Positions 1-12,040 of a stretch of 64,000 nt of DNA are shown here, piece after piece. The stretch's first letter is position 1; every line of letters starts with the position of its first letter. The translations under genes and the position numbers were made by a program. This stretch comes from Mastacembelus armatus. Its lineage: Eukaryota > Chordata > Actinopteri > Synbranchiformes > Mastacembelidae. The stretch spans positions 18,868,007-18,932,006 of the forward strand of contig NC_046650.1 of the NCBI RefSeq assembly GCF_900324485.2, in the 5' to 3' direction. The notes under the pieces were generated by a model. It was not told the DNA's origin. It saw nothing but the letters and a program-made list of their open reading frames with translations, and did no database searches.

Positions 1-27
1 TGATCATAGCAGTGGGCGCCAGCAGTG

Positions 28-70
<43 letters not shown>

Positions 71-2281
71 TGATAGTTTTGAAGGTGTTATAACTTGAGC
101 TGAGATAAGAAAAATCAGTTTTGCATGTGTAAATGTTAATAAAGCAGCAGCTATAAAACTAGTCAAACTAGTCCACTAGTCCCTTTTTTGGGATCTAATC
201 CTCCAAAGTCCTCAGAGTTCAGGTTTTCCAAATGTGCTTCCTGTCTGTGTTTGTCACCGTCTGTATGTGTGTGATCAGACACAAAGACGTCCAACCACCT
301 GTGGACTGTGGAGCAGAGTGTTTCCAACCTGAACAACGTCATCCAGTCCCTGAACGCCTCCCTGCAACACACCCAAGGTAACACACACACAGCACAGCAC
401 CCATGGGTGACGCAGCCTGGGGCATATCAGCCTTCAGGCCTGTGTCGGACCCTCTCTGTCAGGCTGAGAGGAGTCACGCGAATCATGTTTGGGCTGAGCT
501 GCTGTGCACAGAACAACAACTGAGCCTCAGCATTTTGCAATTCAAGGTTAAAATGAGAAATTCAGATGTTGGGAAGTGAAAATGATATTAACAGAAAACT
601 GAAAGCCATGTGGCTCCATGAGTCACATGGCTTCAGTCCAGTGTCCATTAGTCCTGTGGCCCTGAGGGTGTTCTGCCTTTATTTACACTGAGTAACACAA
701 TGAGTATCTCATTAAAGCACTAAGGTGCATGGGACTGTGCTGAGGTTAGTCTGCAGCTTGAATGAAAACTGACGCTGAGCTACGTGACGTCCACAGCATT
801 AGTGTCTGAACCAAGTTCTTCTAAACTCTGAACCATGTAAAGACTGTGTTGTGTTTCAGAAACAGCTAAGGAGGTTAAGCAGCTGCAGGCTGCTGTGGAC
901 AGCAACAAGATCCAGATGACCTCAGGTCAGAAGAAAGAGGTTTAGTACACTGTAGAAACCAGTATCTACAGAAATACTTGGACTACAGTGACTTCCTCTT
1001 CTCCTCTTTTCCCGTGTTCTCGTGTTTACATCAACATGTAAATCATGACTGCACTAAAGAACGTTACGTGCTGTGTTCACTGTCTGCTCGTGTGTGTTCA
1101 GTGGCAGAGGCGCTGAAACAGCTGTCGGTGCTGGACTCTCTCAGCAACAGCATTGCTGGGCTCAAGTGTTCCCTCGAACGCATCATGAACAACAGTACGT
1201 AAACACACTTCAGGTCACTGAAGCAGTCGCCCACAGACGCACAGCCGCTCACAGCTGTACCCGTCTGTCCCTCAGGTTCGGCCGAGGGCAAGTGCTGTCC
1301 TCTGGGTTGGGATGGTTTCGGCTCCAGCTGTTATTTCTTCAGCAAGGTGGCTCTGTCCTGGGACGAGGCCAGAGTCTGGTGTGACAACCATGGATCTCAC
1401 CTGGTCATACTCAGGACCGACAAGGAGTGGGTGAGTCTGTGGCAGCTGCTGCCGTGTGGCCACGTTCTTTTCCGAGACCATAAGAAGCTTCCCATTTGTC
1501 AGTGAGCTCGTTAAAGGACAAGAAATCCAGATGTTGCCTGGCGCAAAAATTCTCAGGCACAGCTGGATTAACTCCTAAGGAAACCAGCCAAAGTCCAGAC
1601 ACGTTATATCTGTCTACACACGTGACTCATGACACGACATCAGCGTGTCACAGATCTGTTTAGCTGAGCAAACGTTTGAATTTGTTTTAAGATTATTTTG
1701 AATAAAGTTGATCATGTTGTCATATTTGATTTATCGTCTCAGGCAGCCAGGGGAACCAGATGTGAGTCCATCAGTCCAGCTTCATATGCAGCATCACACA
1801 TGAAACTACAAAATAAAAATTCTCTTTGTTGTTTTGCTCGTCAAGGATTTTGTGACCAGTCGTTCAGCTCCTGATTCATACTGGGTCGGTCTGACTGATG
1901 GGAGAACTGGGAAGTGGGAGTGGGTGAACCACACCCCGTACATCATTGAGCGCAGGTACTTCACACACACCTGACAGCAGAAACCATCAGCCAGAAAATA
2001 TATTTGAATGAACATTTCTAGAGTTTAACATTTAGCTCTGATTCCCACTGTGAGCAGGATGTACAGTAACTCTGCCAGGACCTGGGTCCAGCATTGTAAC
2101 AGTGGGTGTTTGTGGGGCCTACAGGCGCTGGGAACCCGGTCAGCCGGACAACTGGACGGAACACGGCCTCGGACCCGGAGACGAAGACTGTGCTCATCTT
2201 CGCTACAACGGGCGGCTCAACGACCTGCACTGCTCCACCAAACTACGCTACATCTGCCAGAAACACAACCAGAGCTCCTAA
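1..2281 (+). CDS. C-type lectin, ASGPR-like, copy 1 (5' part outside window)
   Basis: Sugar-binding type II membrane receptor. Exons seen: 1-24 (end of the transmembrane exon), 279-377, 860-925, 1102-1194, 1276-1430, 1846-1955 and 2125-2281; all phases join. The first four exons give the membrane end and a neck with leucine/valine heptads (VEQSVSNLNNVIQSLNASL). The last three give one C-type lectin domain. It starts CCPLGWDGFGSSCYFF and contains WVGLTD, QPDNW, the glycine-rich loop GHGLGPG, EDCAH, LND and YICQ. In this family QPD plus the glycine loop marks galactose/GalNAc specificity, as in asialoglycoprotein receptor and MGL; the usual WND is LND here. AATAAA signals lie at 2434 and 2482. 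The cytoplasmic tail is not in the window. The gene is a tandem paralogue of the next one. Family is sure; the orthologue name (asgr, clec10a, cd209-like) is not. Confidence 0.88.
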
Positions 2282-2433
2282 ACCGACCCGCCGCCATCCT
2301 GGCTCCACCCACTCACTGCTCACCTCATTTACTGCCAACCCGCTGTTATAAACACCACAGCCTGATGTGAACGCTTCCAAACGCATCACAGACCGGACAG
2401 AAACCGTCCTGACCAGCTGCTGCTGAGACTCAT

Positions 2434-2487
2434 AATAAAAACAATATTAAAGTAAATCAGCCTGACGTCACTGTTTGTTGAAATAAA
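2434..2487 (+). terminator. poly(A) signals of lectin copy 1
   Basis: AATAAA occurs at 2434-2439 and 2482-2487, 150-210 bases after the stop codon, in the right orientation. Which one is used cannot be told. Confidence 0.55.
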
Positions 2488-2719
2488 TGTGATCTGATGC
2501 ATGAACACGGACACTGTGCTTCAGTTCTGATGTCTGCAGCTTGACACAGCTCCACATGCATCCAGGTTAAAAATGGCTAAAAGCCTCAGCTGCCACACTG
2601 TGATACCTAGAATCACTTTAACACATTCACAGTTTTCAGCTGCAGCTTGTTTCCAGTTCTTGTTACTGCTTCCACAGATGGATCAACAGAGAGCTGATAA
2701 ACTGACATATAGCACACAC

Positions 2720-2733
2720 ACACACACACACAG

Positions 2734-2777
<44 letters not shown>

Positions 2778-2787
2778 ACACACACAG
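2720..2787. repeat. (CA)n microsatellite
   Basis: Interrupted CA run just upstream of the second lectin gene, with CAGACA interruptions. Confidence 0.95.
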
Positions 2788-2918
2788 TGTTTTCCAGTTC
2801 AAAGTGCGTTTTGTGGCCGATGACCCTCAGCTCAGTGTTTGGACAGTCAGGCTATTTGTCAGTCTTCATCGTGACAAAGAAGAAGACACAGCAGGTGAAG
2901 AAGCACGGAGACATCACC

Positions 2919-3252
2919 ATGACGACTGAATACCACGACGACGCTGAAGACGACAGCAGCTCCTTCTGGAACAAAGGTACCTCTCACCTGTCTGCCTCCA
3001 CACACGGATCAAAACAATGTGTGTTTTGTGAATGTAGAAAGTCTGAAAAAGTCGCCTCCTGTCTGACTGACTGTCTGTCTGTCTGTCTCTCTGTCTGTCT
3101 GTCTGTCTGACTGTCTGTCTGTCTGTCTGTCTGTCAGAGTCTCCACCTGTCTCTTTCTCAGGTGTCTCCAGGTTCAGGCGCTGGTTGTTTCCTGCTCTTG
3201 GGGCTGCAGTGATTCTGGTTCTGATCATAGCAGTGGGCGCCAGCAGTGAGTG

Positions 3253-3295
<43 letters not shown>

Positions 3296-5112
3296 TGCTG
3301 TCATGAGCATGTGTGTGTGTGTGTGCACTGTTCTGGCTGAGTGTTGACAGGCAGGTTGACCTTTGTGTCAGACAGCAGAGGTTCAGTGTGGGCCTCCTAC
3401 CACATCCTATCAAATATACAGTGGAAACACTGGGAAACATAACGTCAATGTTAACACAAACACATGAATATAAACATATCTGTGTGTGTGTGTGTGTGTG
3501 TGTAGACGCGAAGACGTATAACAGATTGTGGTCTATGGAGAAAAGTGTTTCCAACCTGACTGAATTTCTGGGCGCCACCCAGCAGCTCGCTGAAGGTAAC
3601 ACACCTGTCTCTGTGGAGGCAGAGAGGACACCGTCAGGTTCCTCTTCAGAACTTTGTCTCCATCGTCTCGTTTCTCCGACCCAGATGCAGCCAAAGACGT
3701 CCGCCGGATGAAGTTTGCAGTGGAGAGCAACAGGGACGAGCTGAGCTCAGGTGGGACACACCACAACGATTCCTCCTTCAGCAACACTTAACATACATCA
3801 ATGTCTGTATAATCTGGACCTGTGCATCTGTCCTACATGTGTCTGTTAAGTATCAGAGGCCCTGAAGCAGCTCTCGGTCCTGGACACTCTCAGCAGGACG
3901 GTGACTAAGCTCAAATGTTCCTTCGAACGCTTCACCAACAACGGTACAATCACACGCTGGGCTTTTACTGTGAAACTCAGTTTCCTCCCAGTTCAAAATC
4001 TCCATTTCCAAACAGGTTATTGCTGATGTGGTCAAATGTCCTCACTTCTTTAAGTCTTCACATCCCATAGAGGATCACTACTTTACAGAAAGGTTCCAAG
4101 ATGTCCTCGCTTCATATATTGTCCCCAGCGTACAGACATGTCCTCACTAAACTAACCGTCACCCCGTCTGTCCCAGGCTCAGTGTCTGGCGGCTGTTGTC
4201 CTCTGGGCTGGGAGGCTTTCGGGTCCAGCTGTTATTTCTACAGTAAAATGTCCCTGACCTGGCACGAAGCCAAAGACTGGTGCAACGGACACGAATCCCA
4301 CCTGGTCATCCTCCTCACTGACGAGGACTGGGTGAGTCTGTCTCGGCCTGTTGGGCCTGTGCCGTCCTTCCACATTCTGTGTTTCCAGAGACGGCAACAA
4401 GTTTGACATTTGTAAAGAAGGTCATTAAAGGCAGACTGTAACCTGGAGAGAGCTACTCTGTAAAATTAGTGTCACCTCTGGGTTTGGTGTTGATCCGTGT
4501 GATTTTAAGATAAAGATTCAAAAGAGTTTGGCAGAGATCAGCTACAGCTGCGTGTGTCTGTCTCTCGGGTCCAGGACTTTGTGACCCAACACACCATGGG
4601 TGCGTTCCACTGGGTGGGTCTGACTGATGAGAGAACAGGGAAGTGGGAGTGGGTCAACGAGACGCCGTACATCATGAACCGGAGGTGGGAACCTGTGTGC
4701 TGTTTTTTCTTCCTCCATTAGTTTTGGTCTTTAAACCCTGAGACAAACAGAACGTAGAACAGTTTTAATTCAACAACCAGTCCAGGAAAAATCCTAAACA
4801 AGTACAGTATCATGTAATGGAGTATTTGTATTTTGAGTAATAGTAGTACTTCCTCCAGCACTGTTGGATTGTGGGTACATTACGATGAATTATATCACGT
4901 ACATAAAGCTTAATAATCTTTTTATAACTATGCCATGTGTTTCTGTGGTGTCCAGGCGGTGGAAACCCGGTCAGCCTGACAACTGGACCGGTCACGGTCT
5001 TGGTGCTGGAACCGAAGACTGTGCTCACCTTCACCACGACGGGCGGCTCAACGACCTGCACTGCTCCACCAAGTTACGCTACATCTGCCAGAGACACAAC
5101 CAGGGCAGCTGA
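2919..5112 (+). CDS. C-type lectin, ASGPR-like, copy 2 (complete, 270 aa)
   Basis: Complete type II membrane lectin. Exons: 2919-2976, 3162-3245, 3506-3595, 3685-3750, 3851-3943, 4177-4331, 4575-4684 and 4956-5112, which is 813 nt or 270 codons plus stop. The acidic cytoplasmic tail starts MTTEYHDDAEDDSSSFWNKG. After basic RFRRW comes the membrane segment LFPALGAAVILVLIIAVG, then a heptad neck encoded by three short exons, then the lectin domain (about residues 132-270). Domain landmarks are CCPLGWEAFGSSCYFY, WVGLTD, WEWVNETPY, QPDNW, GHGLGAG, EDCAH, LND and YICQ. QPD and the glycine loop predict galactose-type binding; W of WND is replaced by L. The ATG at 2919 was chosen because its exon splices in phase to the membrane exon. 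A tyrosine in EYHD could serve in endocytosis, but no classical ITIM is seen. AATAAA follows at 5263. Confidence 0.9.
3062..3137. repeat. (CTGT)n tetranucleotide repeat
   Basis: About 17 CTGT units with a few CTGA/CTCT variants, in the first intron of lectin copy 2. Confidence 0.95.
3255..3327. repeat. (CA)n and (TG)n microsatellites in lectin intron
   Basis: A CA run at 3257-3293 is followed by a TG run at 3310-3325. Lectin copy 1 has a CA run at the same place after the membrane exon (37-68), so the repeat predates the duplication. Confidence 0.9.
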
Positions 5113-5882
5113 ACGGCAGGAGCCTCAGAACGCGGCCTGGAAAAGACCTTGACCACATCTGTGCAGTGAAGGATGGAAGGTGCTGCATGTTGTTCTATTT
5201 AATGAGGAGCTGATGGAGTCACATTCTTACACCGTCAGTCTTGTGATGTTTATCTTATTGTTAATAAATCAGACCAACGTCTCCTGCGTGTCCACAGATC
5301 AGTTTAGATGCTGCTGCTTCATCAGCATCAACACACACTGTAGTTTATTCTGTCCCGGTCCAACACACACCGTCCTGCTGCCACCAAGACCCACCACAGA
5401 CAGAACGTGGATTCATCCGCCGCTGAAAGTAGTCCACGACCAATGACCTGTGTCTGGTCCAGGCCACTACTGAGACTTTTTACAAACAAAACAAAATATC
5501 TCTGAGTTGATTTTAAAGATTTACTTTTTGAACAGTTCGGAGCTGAACGACACAAACAGAGTAGAGAACGATCAAAAGAACAACAGGAAGAAGATGACAT
5601 GATTATTTGTTGTCACCTGCATGAAGCACAGACGAACAAACTCTTTACTTTTTTTAAAACAGCAGCGGAACAAACAAAAGGTCAAACAAATAAAATATGA
5701 AACTATAAATATTACAAAATAAACTCTCTTCATAAACCAAACTTTACATGTTTCTTAGGAAAACAAAAGCAGATGGTGCTGAACACAGAAGGTGAGAAAC
5801 CAGCTCTGAAATCTTCTGAAAACATCTGAGACACTCATGACACCCAAGGGTCCTCACAGCTACAGGAAGACCCACATGTATT
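5113..5882. other. convergent 3' ends of lectin 2 and radx
   Basis: No coding signal. The plus-strand AATAAA at 5263 serves lectin 2. The minus-strand AATAAA at 5344-5349 is a candidate for radx, so the two tails end within about 100 bases of each other. The rest is AT-rich 3' UTR-like sequence. Confidence 0.6.
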
Positions 5883-6446
5883 TCACCCGTCCCTCAGGTG
5901 AAACGCTCGGCTCAGGACGAGCTCACTTCTGGCTCCGCCCAGGTGACACGCCTCCACCACACACACCAGCCTCTGATTGGTCAGCTGGGCCGCCATGGAG
6001 ATGAGGTCACCTGACAGAGAGAATAAAAACAAACCTGTGTGTGTGGACGCTGAATCAGGATGGGTTTAACGTTCAGGTGTGTTCACAGGTGTGTGTGTGT
6101 GTGTACTGACCTGGTGAAGGGGGAGGTGCGTGTGAAGAGAAGGCGCCGTGTGATAATATAGACGCCCAGGTGTTGGCGTGAGGGAGGAGGGGAGAGGAGG
6201 AGTGGGGGAGGAAGACGACGTCGACCAGCACGCTGTCTGAGAGAGCTGAGGGGAAACAGTCAAACCACAAAATATCCCAAATCAAGTTGATCTGCTGGAT
6301 AATAACCATAAAATAAAGACATCAGCATTTAACTGATGTCTTTGACGTCGGCGCGGTTTTCTCTCAGCAGCCAGGCCATAAATCTGTTTGACAGATGTTT
6401 TTATCTTTTGCTGCACAGTTTGAAAGTTGGACACTTTAGTCAGAAA

Positions 6447-6490
<44 letters not shown>

Positions 6491-8994
6491 CTCTCAGTCT
6501 CAGTGTGTAGTAGTCCTCGAAGGCGGAGTCAAACCTCCCGGGTATGACCCTCCCACCCATCGCCACGGCGACCGCCTGCTCCTCCCTGCGCGTGTGGTCA
6601 TAACGCAGCGGTAGTGTTTCCATGGCGACAGGTGAGAAGGCAGGGAGCAGGGGGGCGGTGACGAAGGACGAGGTGTCATTGTCATCGTCGCCGTCGTTTG
6701 TCCGTAGAAACTCCATGGAGGCTTCAAACAGAATCACTGCAGAAACCACAGGTGTGTGTATGACACAGGTACTGTCAGTACTTTAGTACTTTAGTACTTT
6801 TCAGTACTTTAGTACTGACAGTACTTTAGTGTTACTGCAAACGTCACCGCTCTCACCTGTGTTGTTGTTCTGCTCGGGCTGCAACGTGGCGGTCGGGTGT
6901 CTGCAAACACACAGAGCTGAATTAAAACCACAAACACAAGCTGCTGATCGTTGTCAGAGCCTGTTTCTACAACTTCAAACTGGAGCATCTGGACTTTTTA
7001 ATCTTTTTACTGTTATTGTGTTTGAAAACATGCTCTGCTGATGCAGTAACAGTGTCTGTGCAGGTTCTAAGTGTTAATCAGCTGTGGGACAGTTCAGGAT
7101 CCGGTTTTACGCCTCTTCACCTCTTCTTAGGAGTCTCCGCCTGCAGAGGCTTCCTCTTCCTCGGCGCCCTGCAGACACAAACAGAGTCCGACTGTAAATG
7201 CACAGTTTCCAGGGCGGCGTCCTGACGTCGAACAGGGATTTTACTGTCTCACCCTCTGAGGTGCACAGGCGTCAGCTGACTGACAGCGGAGGACGGGGAG
7301 GAGGAGCAGGACGGAGGTCTTCGCCACCAAGGGGTGGAGGAGAGAGGGAGGAGGGAGGACGGGGAGAGGGAGGGGGACAGGTGAGGAGAGGATTTACAAG
7401 GGCGGGGGGTGGAGGGGGAGGAAGAAGAGGAGGAAGGGGACGGGGGGAGAGACGAAGCTCCGTCGGTCCAAAACAAACTGCGGTCCTCCTGAAGGAAACA
7501 GGATGGACAGGGAGGACAGGTGAGTTCCCACTTTATACCTGTTCTTCCTATTGGCTGACTGGTCACATGACTGGTCAGCGAAGGAACAACCAATCAGAGA
7601 TATGGATCGACCCCACACCTGCCACATTGGACATTTTTTTAAAGCAGGAAAACAGAGTTACAGGCTCAAAGATCAGGCAGAAAAAGGAAAAGACTGAGGC
7701 CACAGATCAATAACAAATATTTACCTGCCTTTTTAATCACTCAGACATTTATTTGTGACAGATATTGTTGTGTGTGTGCAGCAGTCACCTCTCCTCTCCG
7801 ACTGTACGTCACCATGGTAACAGTTGCCTGAACACACAAGGTGCGTCGCTCTCGGTAACAGAGCCTCTCCACTTCCCTCTTAAGCTCCGCCCCTCGCAGG
7901 AAACCTGGCTCACCTGTAAACAGCATCCCTCTGAATAAAGAACGACTGACGACAAACAAGTTTGTTTATTTATTTACGGGAACGTCTTGATATTTACAAC
8001 TGAGACTGATTTAAAAATTATTCCTGTTAAGAAACTTTATCAAGAAAAAAAATAAAACGAACAATAAAAGTTCGAACTAACGTCGCAGAGTTTTAACCTT
8101 TCAGAGGCTTTTGAATCTTTGATGCAGCTTGTTCCACTGTCTGTCTAAGTATTGTTTTCAGTAAACGTTACAGACGCACACACACACCACTGACCTCTCC
8201 TGTCCTTCATGTACATTTCCAAGGAGACGGCAGGAGGCGGGTACACAAAGAATCCTCCAATCAGAGCCCTGCTCAGCACCTGTTTGTCATCCTGGCTCCT
8301 CACCCACTCGAGGAACTGCTGAACTGGCCGGAGCCGACGATAACTCATCTCTGAGTGGTGGCCCAGTCCTGCCAGCCAATGAGGAGAGAGCTCAGTCAAC
8401 CAACTTCCTGCCACCAACGGCAGGAACGGAGATCCAATCCTAGCGAAACATGACCCACATACAAACAAAGACCTGTGCACCGTGCGGTACCTGAGCCATA
8501 CACCTGTGTGTACGTCGTATTTGTCAGGTAGAAGCCGACATCTTTCTGATCCGCAGCTTTGACCAACTTCAGCCTGGTGCAAACAACCACAGACACTGGG
8601 CAGACAGAGGGAGAGGTTTTAAGTATTTCCTGTTTTCTAATGGAAACAATGACACGACACGGGACGGACACAGCAACAGACAAAGACAAATAAAGATCCG
8701 AACAGTTATGAAGTGCAGGATTAGTGTGTGTAGGTGTGTCTGTAGGTGTGTGTGTGTGTGTGTGTAGGTGTGTCTGTAGGTGTGTGTGTCTGTAGGTGTG
8801 TGTGTCTGTAGGTGTGTGTGTGTGTGTGTGTAGGTGTGTCTGTAGGTGTGTGTGTCTGTAGGTGTGTATCTCACTTGGGTGGAGGTTGCGGTGGGTTTCA
8901 GGTTGAGATGTGGAGAAGAGCTTCACCATGATTGGCTGATCACTGGCCCCATCCTCCAGTCGCAGCCAACGATACTCCAAAAGCTCCGTCCCTT

Positions 8995-9027
<33 letters not shown>

Positions 9028-10277
9028 TTATTATCACTGGGGTTAATCTGCAGATTCTTCTCACCATCATCCATTAGGTGATTAATGACCTGCAGTAATC
9101 AATCAATTTTCTAATGGCTGCTGTTCTAAACATTGATATATGGTGATGGTTACCATGGCAACCCTCACCCTTGCTCCTCATTCGCTCTGTTCGTCCTGAG
9201 AACGTCAGCACGCCGATGACATCACACTCGACACTGTGAGGAGAGTCCAGGAGCTGTTTACTGAAAAAGACAGAGACCGGGATGGTACAGCTGCGTCAGG
9301 ACCGGTTTCAGTTTCAAACCATCAACACCAGGACGTGTCTGCATCACGAGGACGTGTGTGTATCACCACGCAAAGATAGACAAAGTCTGCAGACACGTCC
9401 TATGTCTGCAGACTTTGTCTATGTTTGCTTTGTGTAATGTAAACACATACAGGCCCAATGAGAACGTCACACTTCCTGTTTACAGCTCCGTAACTGTAGC
9501 TCCAAAACACTTGAGCATCCATCAAATAAACAAAAGACTTGGCCAACAAAGCAAATTGTGTGTGTGTGTGTGTGTGTCTACCTGTCATAGAAGTTGTAGG
9601 AAGCTGCAGGTGGGAGATATTCAGGTAAAACCGAGGATTCTGGGAGGACAGATATCCATGCAGCAGGATTCCTGCTGTTCACACTGATCTCTGGACAGAA
9701 GAACAGAAACAGAGTGATCATCTTGTCCTCGTGGAACCTGAGTCACAGGTGACAGTTACACCAGTTACACCAGTTACACCAGTTACACCAGCGTCACATT
9801 TTATTTTAAAGCAGTAAAATATTTAACACAAATAAGATCAGTTCATTGTTGAGACGGGTCTGTACCGATGTCGTCCAGCTCAGCCTGGTACTGCTGCTTG
9901 ACTCGGTAGCGTCTCAGACCGATGAGGTCCCCAGGCTTCAGACCGCGGTACCAGCTGAGACACACACTGTTCCACAGCACCACGCTCACAGTGCCCGTCT
10001 GATCGCACACCTCCAACACGGCCTGGACGGACACAGAGACAGGAGGTAAAATAAACTGTCATATCTGATTGTTGTTTATTGTGGTGAATATTTTGACCTC
10101 ACTGACCTTATAAGGACACTCACAGTTACGGTGTGATCTCCCATAATACATCAGGTGCGACTTGTTGATGATGCGTACGATCAGCTGATGCTTGACGCTG
10201 CCCCTGAGGGCACTGAGGTGACCGGACAGGAAGGCGTCACGCAGCTCAGACACCGTCACGGCAGGACGCCGCCCTGT

Positions 10278-10331
<54 letters not shown>

Positions 10332-11998
10332 TTTAGCAACATTTAACATTAACAAAACTGAACCTAATTTATTGACTTAATGTTCAAATGTAAACAGGGA
10401 CCGTTCAAAAATCCATTTCCACCTTCCTCCTCCTCTTGTTCTTCGTCATCATCCTCTTCCTCGGTGGGCGGGGCTTCACTCCAGACCTCCCCGCTGTAGT
10501 CCACATTGTTCCACAGAGGGAGGAACACACTCCTATTGGCTCTCAGAGGAACCAGAGGGCCTGTCAATCAAAATCATGATGGGCAGTAAACAAGCTGCAG
10601 GAGCTACGACAGGAAGTTGTGAGTTAACTGGGACTTCACAGGTGGAAGTCGACCTGGACCAACAAACCCAAGCTGAGACTAATTAGTTTCCTTTAAGCCG
10701 TAACACCTAATGAAACGGCCTCGAACAGCTGGAGTGTTTTTAAAGAACCTGGTCAGGATGTGCTGACCAGAAGAATGTGCTCTCACTGTACCTGCAGGTT
10801 CTGAGGATCCAAACCAGGGGAGGGAGTCCCAGTCCACGTCTCCACCTGGGCCTCGGTCGCTGACCTCTGCACTCACCAGCCTGTAGCTGCAGGAACAGAA
10901 GCTTAGAGCTTGACTGATTACATCAACGCAGCAGGGTTCACCTGTCCTAACTCACCTGTCTGCCTCTCTGCAGGCCCCGGTGGATGATGGGAGCTGAGCC
11001 GTCATGGCGGGGGCGAAGGTGACGTTGCATAGCGTCGATCCAGGGTGCAGGACATTCCGCTCCACCAGCCGGTTCAGTCCGGGATCCAGAGTCACCTGAA
11101 GCCTGCAGTCCCCGTCTGCCAGCGTGACGTCATACAGGTCCTCACCTGGAAACACGAAACCAGCCCAACAAAAACCAGTCAGACCAGCGGACTGGACTAC
11201 GGCCAATAACTCATTCATGTTTTGTTAATTGGGTCCGGTCTGGTCCTGCAGTGTCTGACCTTTGAGCACAGCCTGATGGAAGTAGACCGAGGACCCCTGG
11301 TCTCTGCTGTAGCGCCTCAGGTCCACCACGTACAGGAGCTCCCTGCAGACTGCAGGAGGGGGCGAGGGGCCCTGCGGGACCAACACACAACAACAACAAA
11401 CAGACAAACCCGTAGCTCAGACCGGTCCCTGTTTAATGTGATGAGACAAACTGCAGTTTCCTGACGCCAGACCTCGTTCAGATATTTCAAAATTTAAGGC
11501 TGAGGTACTTTTCTACAGATGAACCGTGAGCTCGGCGCATTTATTCACCAGGCGGAAGTTTGTTGATATAAAACTCATTTCTGCACTGACCATGTGTGGA
11601 AATCTGAGACCTGCACGCTGGTTTAGGTCCAGACTGACCCGGTTCACATTAACACATCTGGACCCAACCCTCCCGTCGCTGAACCGATAACGTTAAAGTG
11701 ACGGTGTCAATGTGAACCGGGGATTTTCACACAAACCTACGTTAAACTGTGTTCTGGAACCGAACCGAACCGGACCGTTTGTGCTCACATGCAAAGCGAC
11801 GTTAAACCGGCGGGTTTTTGAACGGAGTCTGGTGGATCAATCGTGAGCAGGAACACGGAGGCAACACACACAAACACAACAACACACACAAACATCACAA
11901 CGACTATTAAATAAACCGCTGCGGTTTGTTCGAACCTTGTTGGGACCGGGTCTGGACCGGGCCAGGGTTCTCTGGAAGACGCAGCCAGAAGCCGCCAT
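5883..11998 (-). CDS. radx: RADX, RPA-related ssDNA-binding protein (827 aa)
   Basis: Binds single-stranded DNA at replication forks and, in mammals, limits RAD51 there. Nineteen coding exons in reading order: 11936-11998, 11260-11371, 10956-11145, 10792-10886, 10423-10560, 10107-10273, 9866-10022, 9582-9690, 9169-9260, 8875-8994, 8491-8595, 8195-8368, 7789-7913, 7253-7488, 7121-7168, 6857-6900, 6491-6736, 6111-6245 and 5883-6010. They sum to 2484 nt with every phase matching. Human RADX is about 855 aa. OB-fold stretches recall the human protein: YDVTLADGDCRLQVTLDPGL (near residue 62), LPLWNNVDYSGEVW, IVRIINKSHLMYYG, TGTVSVVLWNSVC, CDVIGVLTFSGRTER, EYRWLRLEDGASDQP and KLFSTSQPE. Exon 14 is Ser/Pro/Arg-rich and of low complexity. 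The start ATG sits in a TISU element. Exons 14-15 are the least certain. Confidence 0.93.
6450..6488. repeat. (GT)n microsatellite
   Basis: Pure GT run directly next to the donor of radx exon 17 (minus strand). Confidence 0.95.
6769..6824. repeat. inverted repeat of GTACT motifs
   Basis: Arms GTACTGTCAGTACT (6769-6782) and AGTACTGACAGTAC (6811-6824) are reverse complements. They flank short direct repeats of AGTACTTT. The element lies in a radx intron. Confidence 0.75.
8717..8872. repeat. minisatellite of GTGTGTAGGTGTGTCT type
   Basis: About nine copies of a GT-rich unit carrying TAGG and TCT marks, in the intron between radx exons 10 and 11. It makes long false reading frames on the minus strand. 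Confidence 0.9.
9376..9422. repeat. perfect 20-bp inverted repeat, 7-nt loop
   Basis: The left arm 9376-9395 (ATAGACAAAGTCTGCAGACA) is the exact reverse complement of 9403-9422. The loop is CGTCCTA. It lies in the intron between radx exons 8 and 9. Nothing around it looks like a transposon. Confidence 0.9.
9755..9793. repeat. four-copy ACACCAGTT direct repeat
   Basis: GTTACACCA is repeated head to tail four times in a radx intron. Confidence 0.85.
10280..10330. repeat. (CA)n microsatellite
   Basis: Long pure CA run. On the minus strand it forms the purine/pyrimidine tract upstream of the radx exon 6 acceptor. Confidence 0.95.
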
Positions 11999-12002
11999 GT
12001 TG
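11991..12002 (-). promoter_or_regulatory. TISU start element of radx
   Basis: The minus strand reads CAACATGGCGGC, a perfect match to the TISU consensus SAASATGGCGGC (translation initiator of short 5' UTR, also a YY1 site). Its ATG is the predicted radx start. TISU genes normally have a very short leader, so transcription should start within about 30 bases upstream. Confidence 0.75.
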
Positions 12003-12023
12003 GATAGCTAAACAATAACAGTG

Positions 12024-12040
12024 CGGTGCATTGTGGGAGA
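12024..12040 (-). promoter_or_regulatory. ZNF143/SBS-like motif in radx promoter
   Basis: The plus strand reads CGGTGCATTGTGGGAGA, close to the short ZNF143 (Staf) binding site whose core is GCATTGTGGG. It lies about 30 bases upstream of the radx ATG. Confidence 0.55.

Noticed and set aside
7198-7713. 171-codon plus-strand Gly/Arg-rich frame
   Set aside because: It is antisense to the low-complexity radx exon 14 and shows no sign of its own splice or start context.
8396-8980. 194-codon minus-strand frame with TH repeats
   Set aside because: It reads through two real radx exons and the GT-rich minisatellite between them. Donor and acceptor sites at 8875 and 8595 give a better, conserved product.
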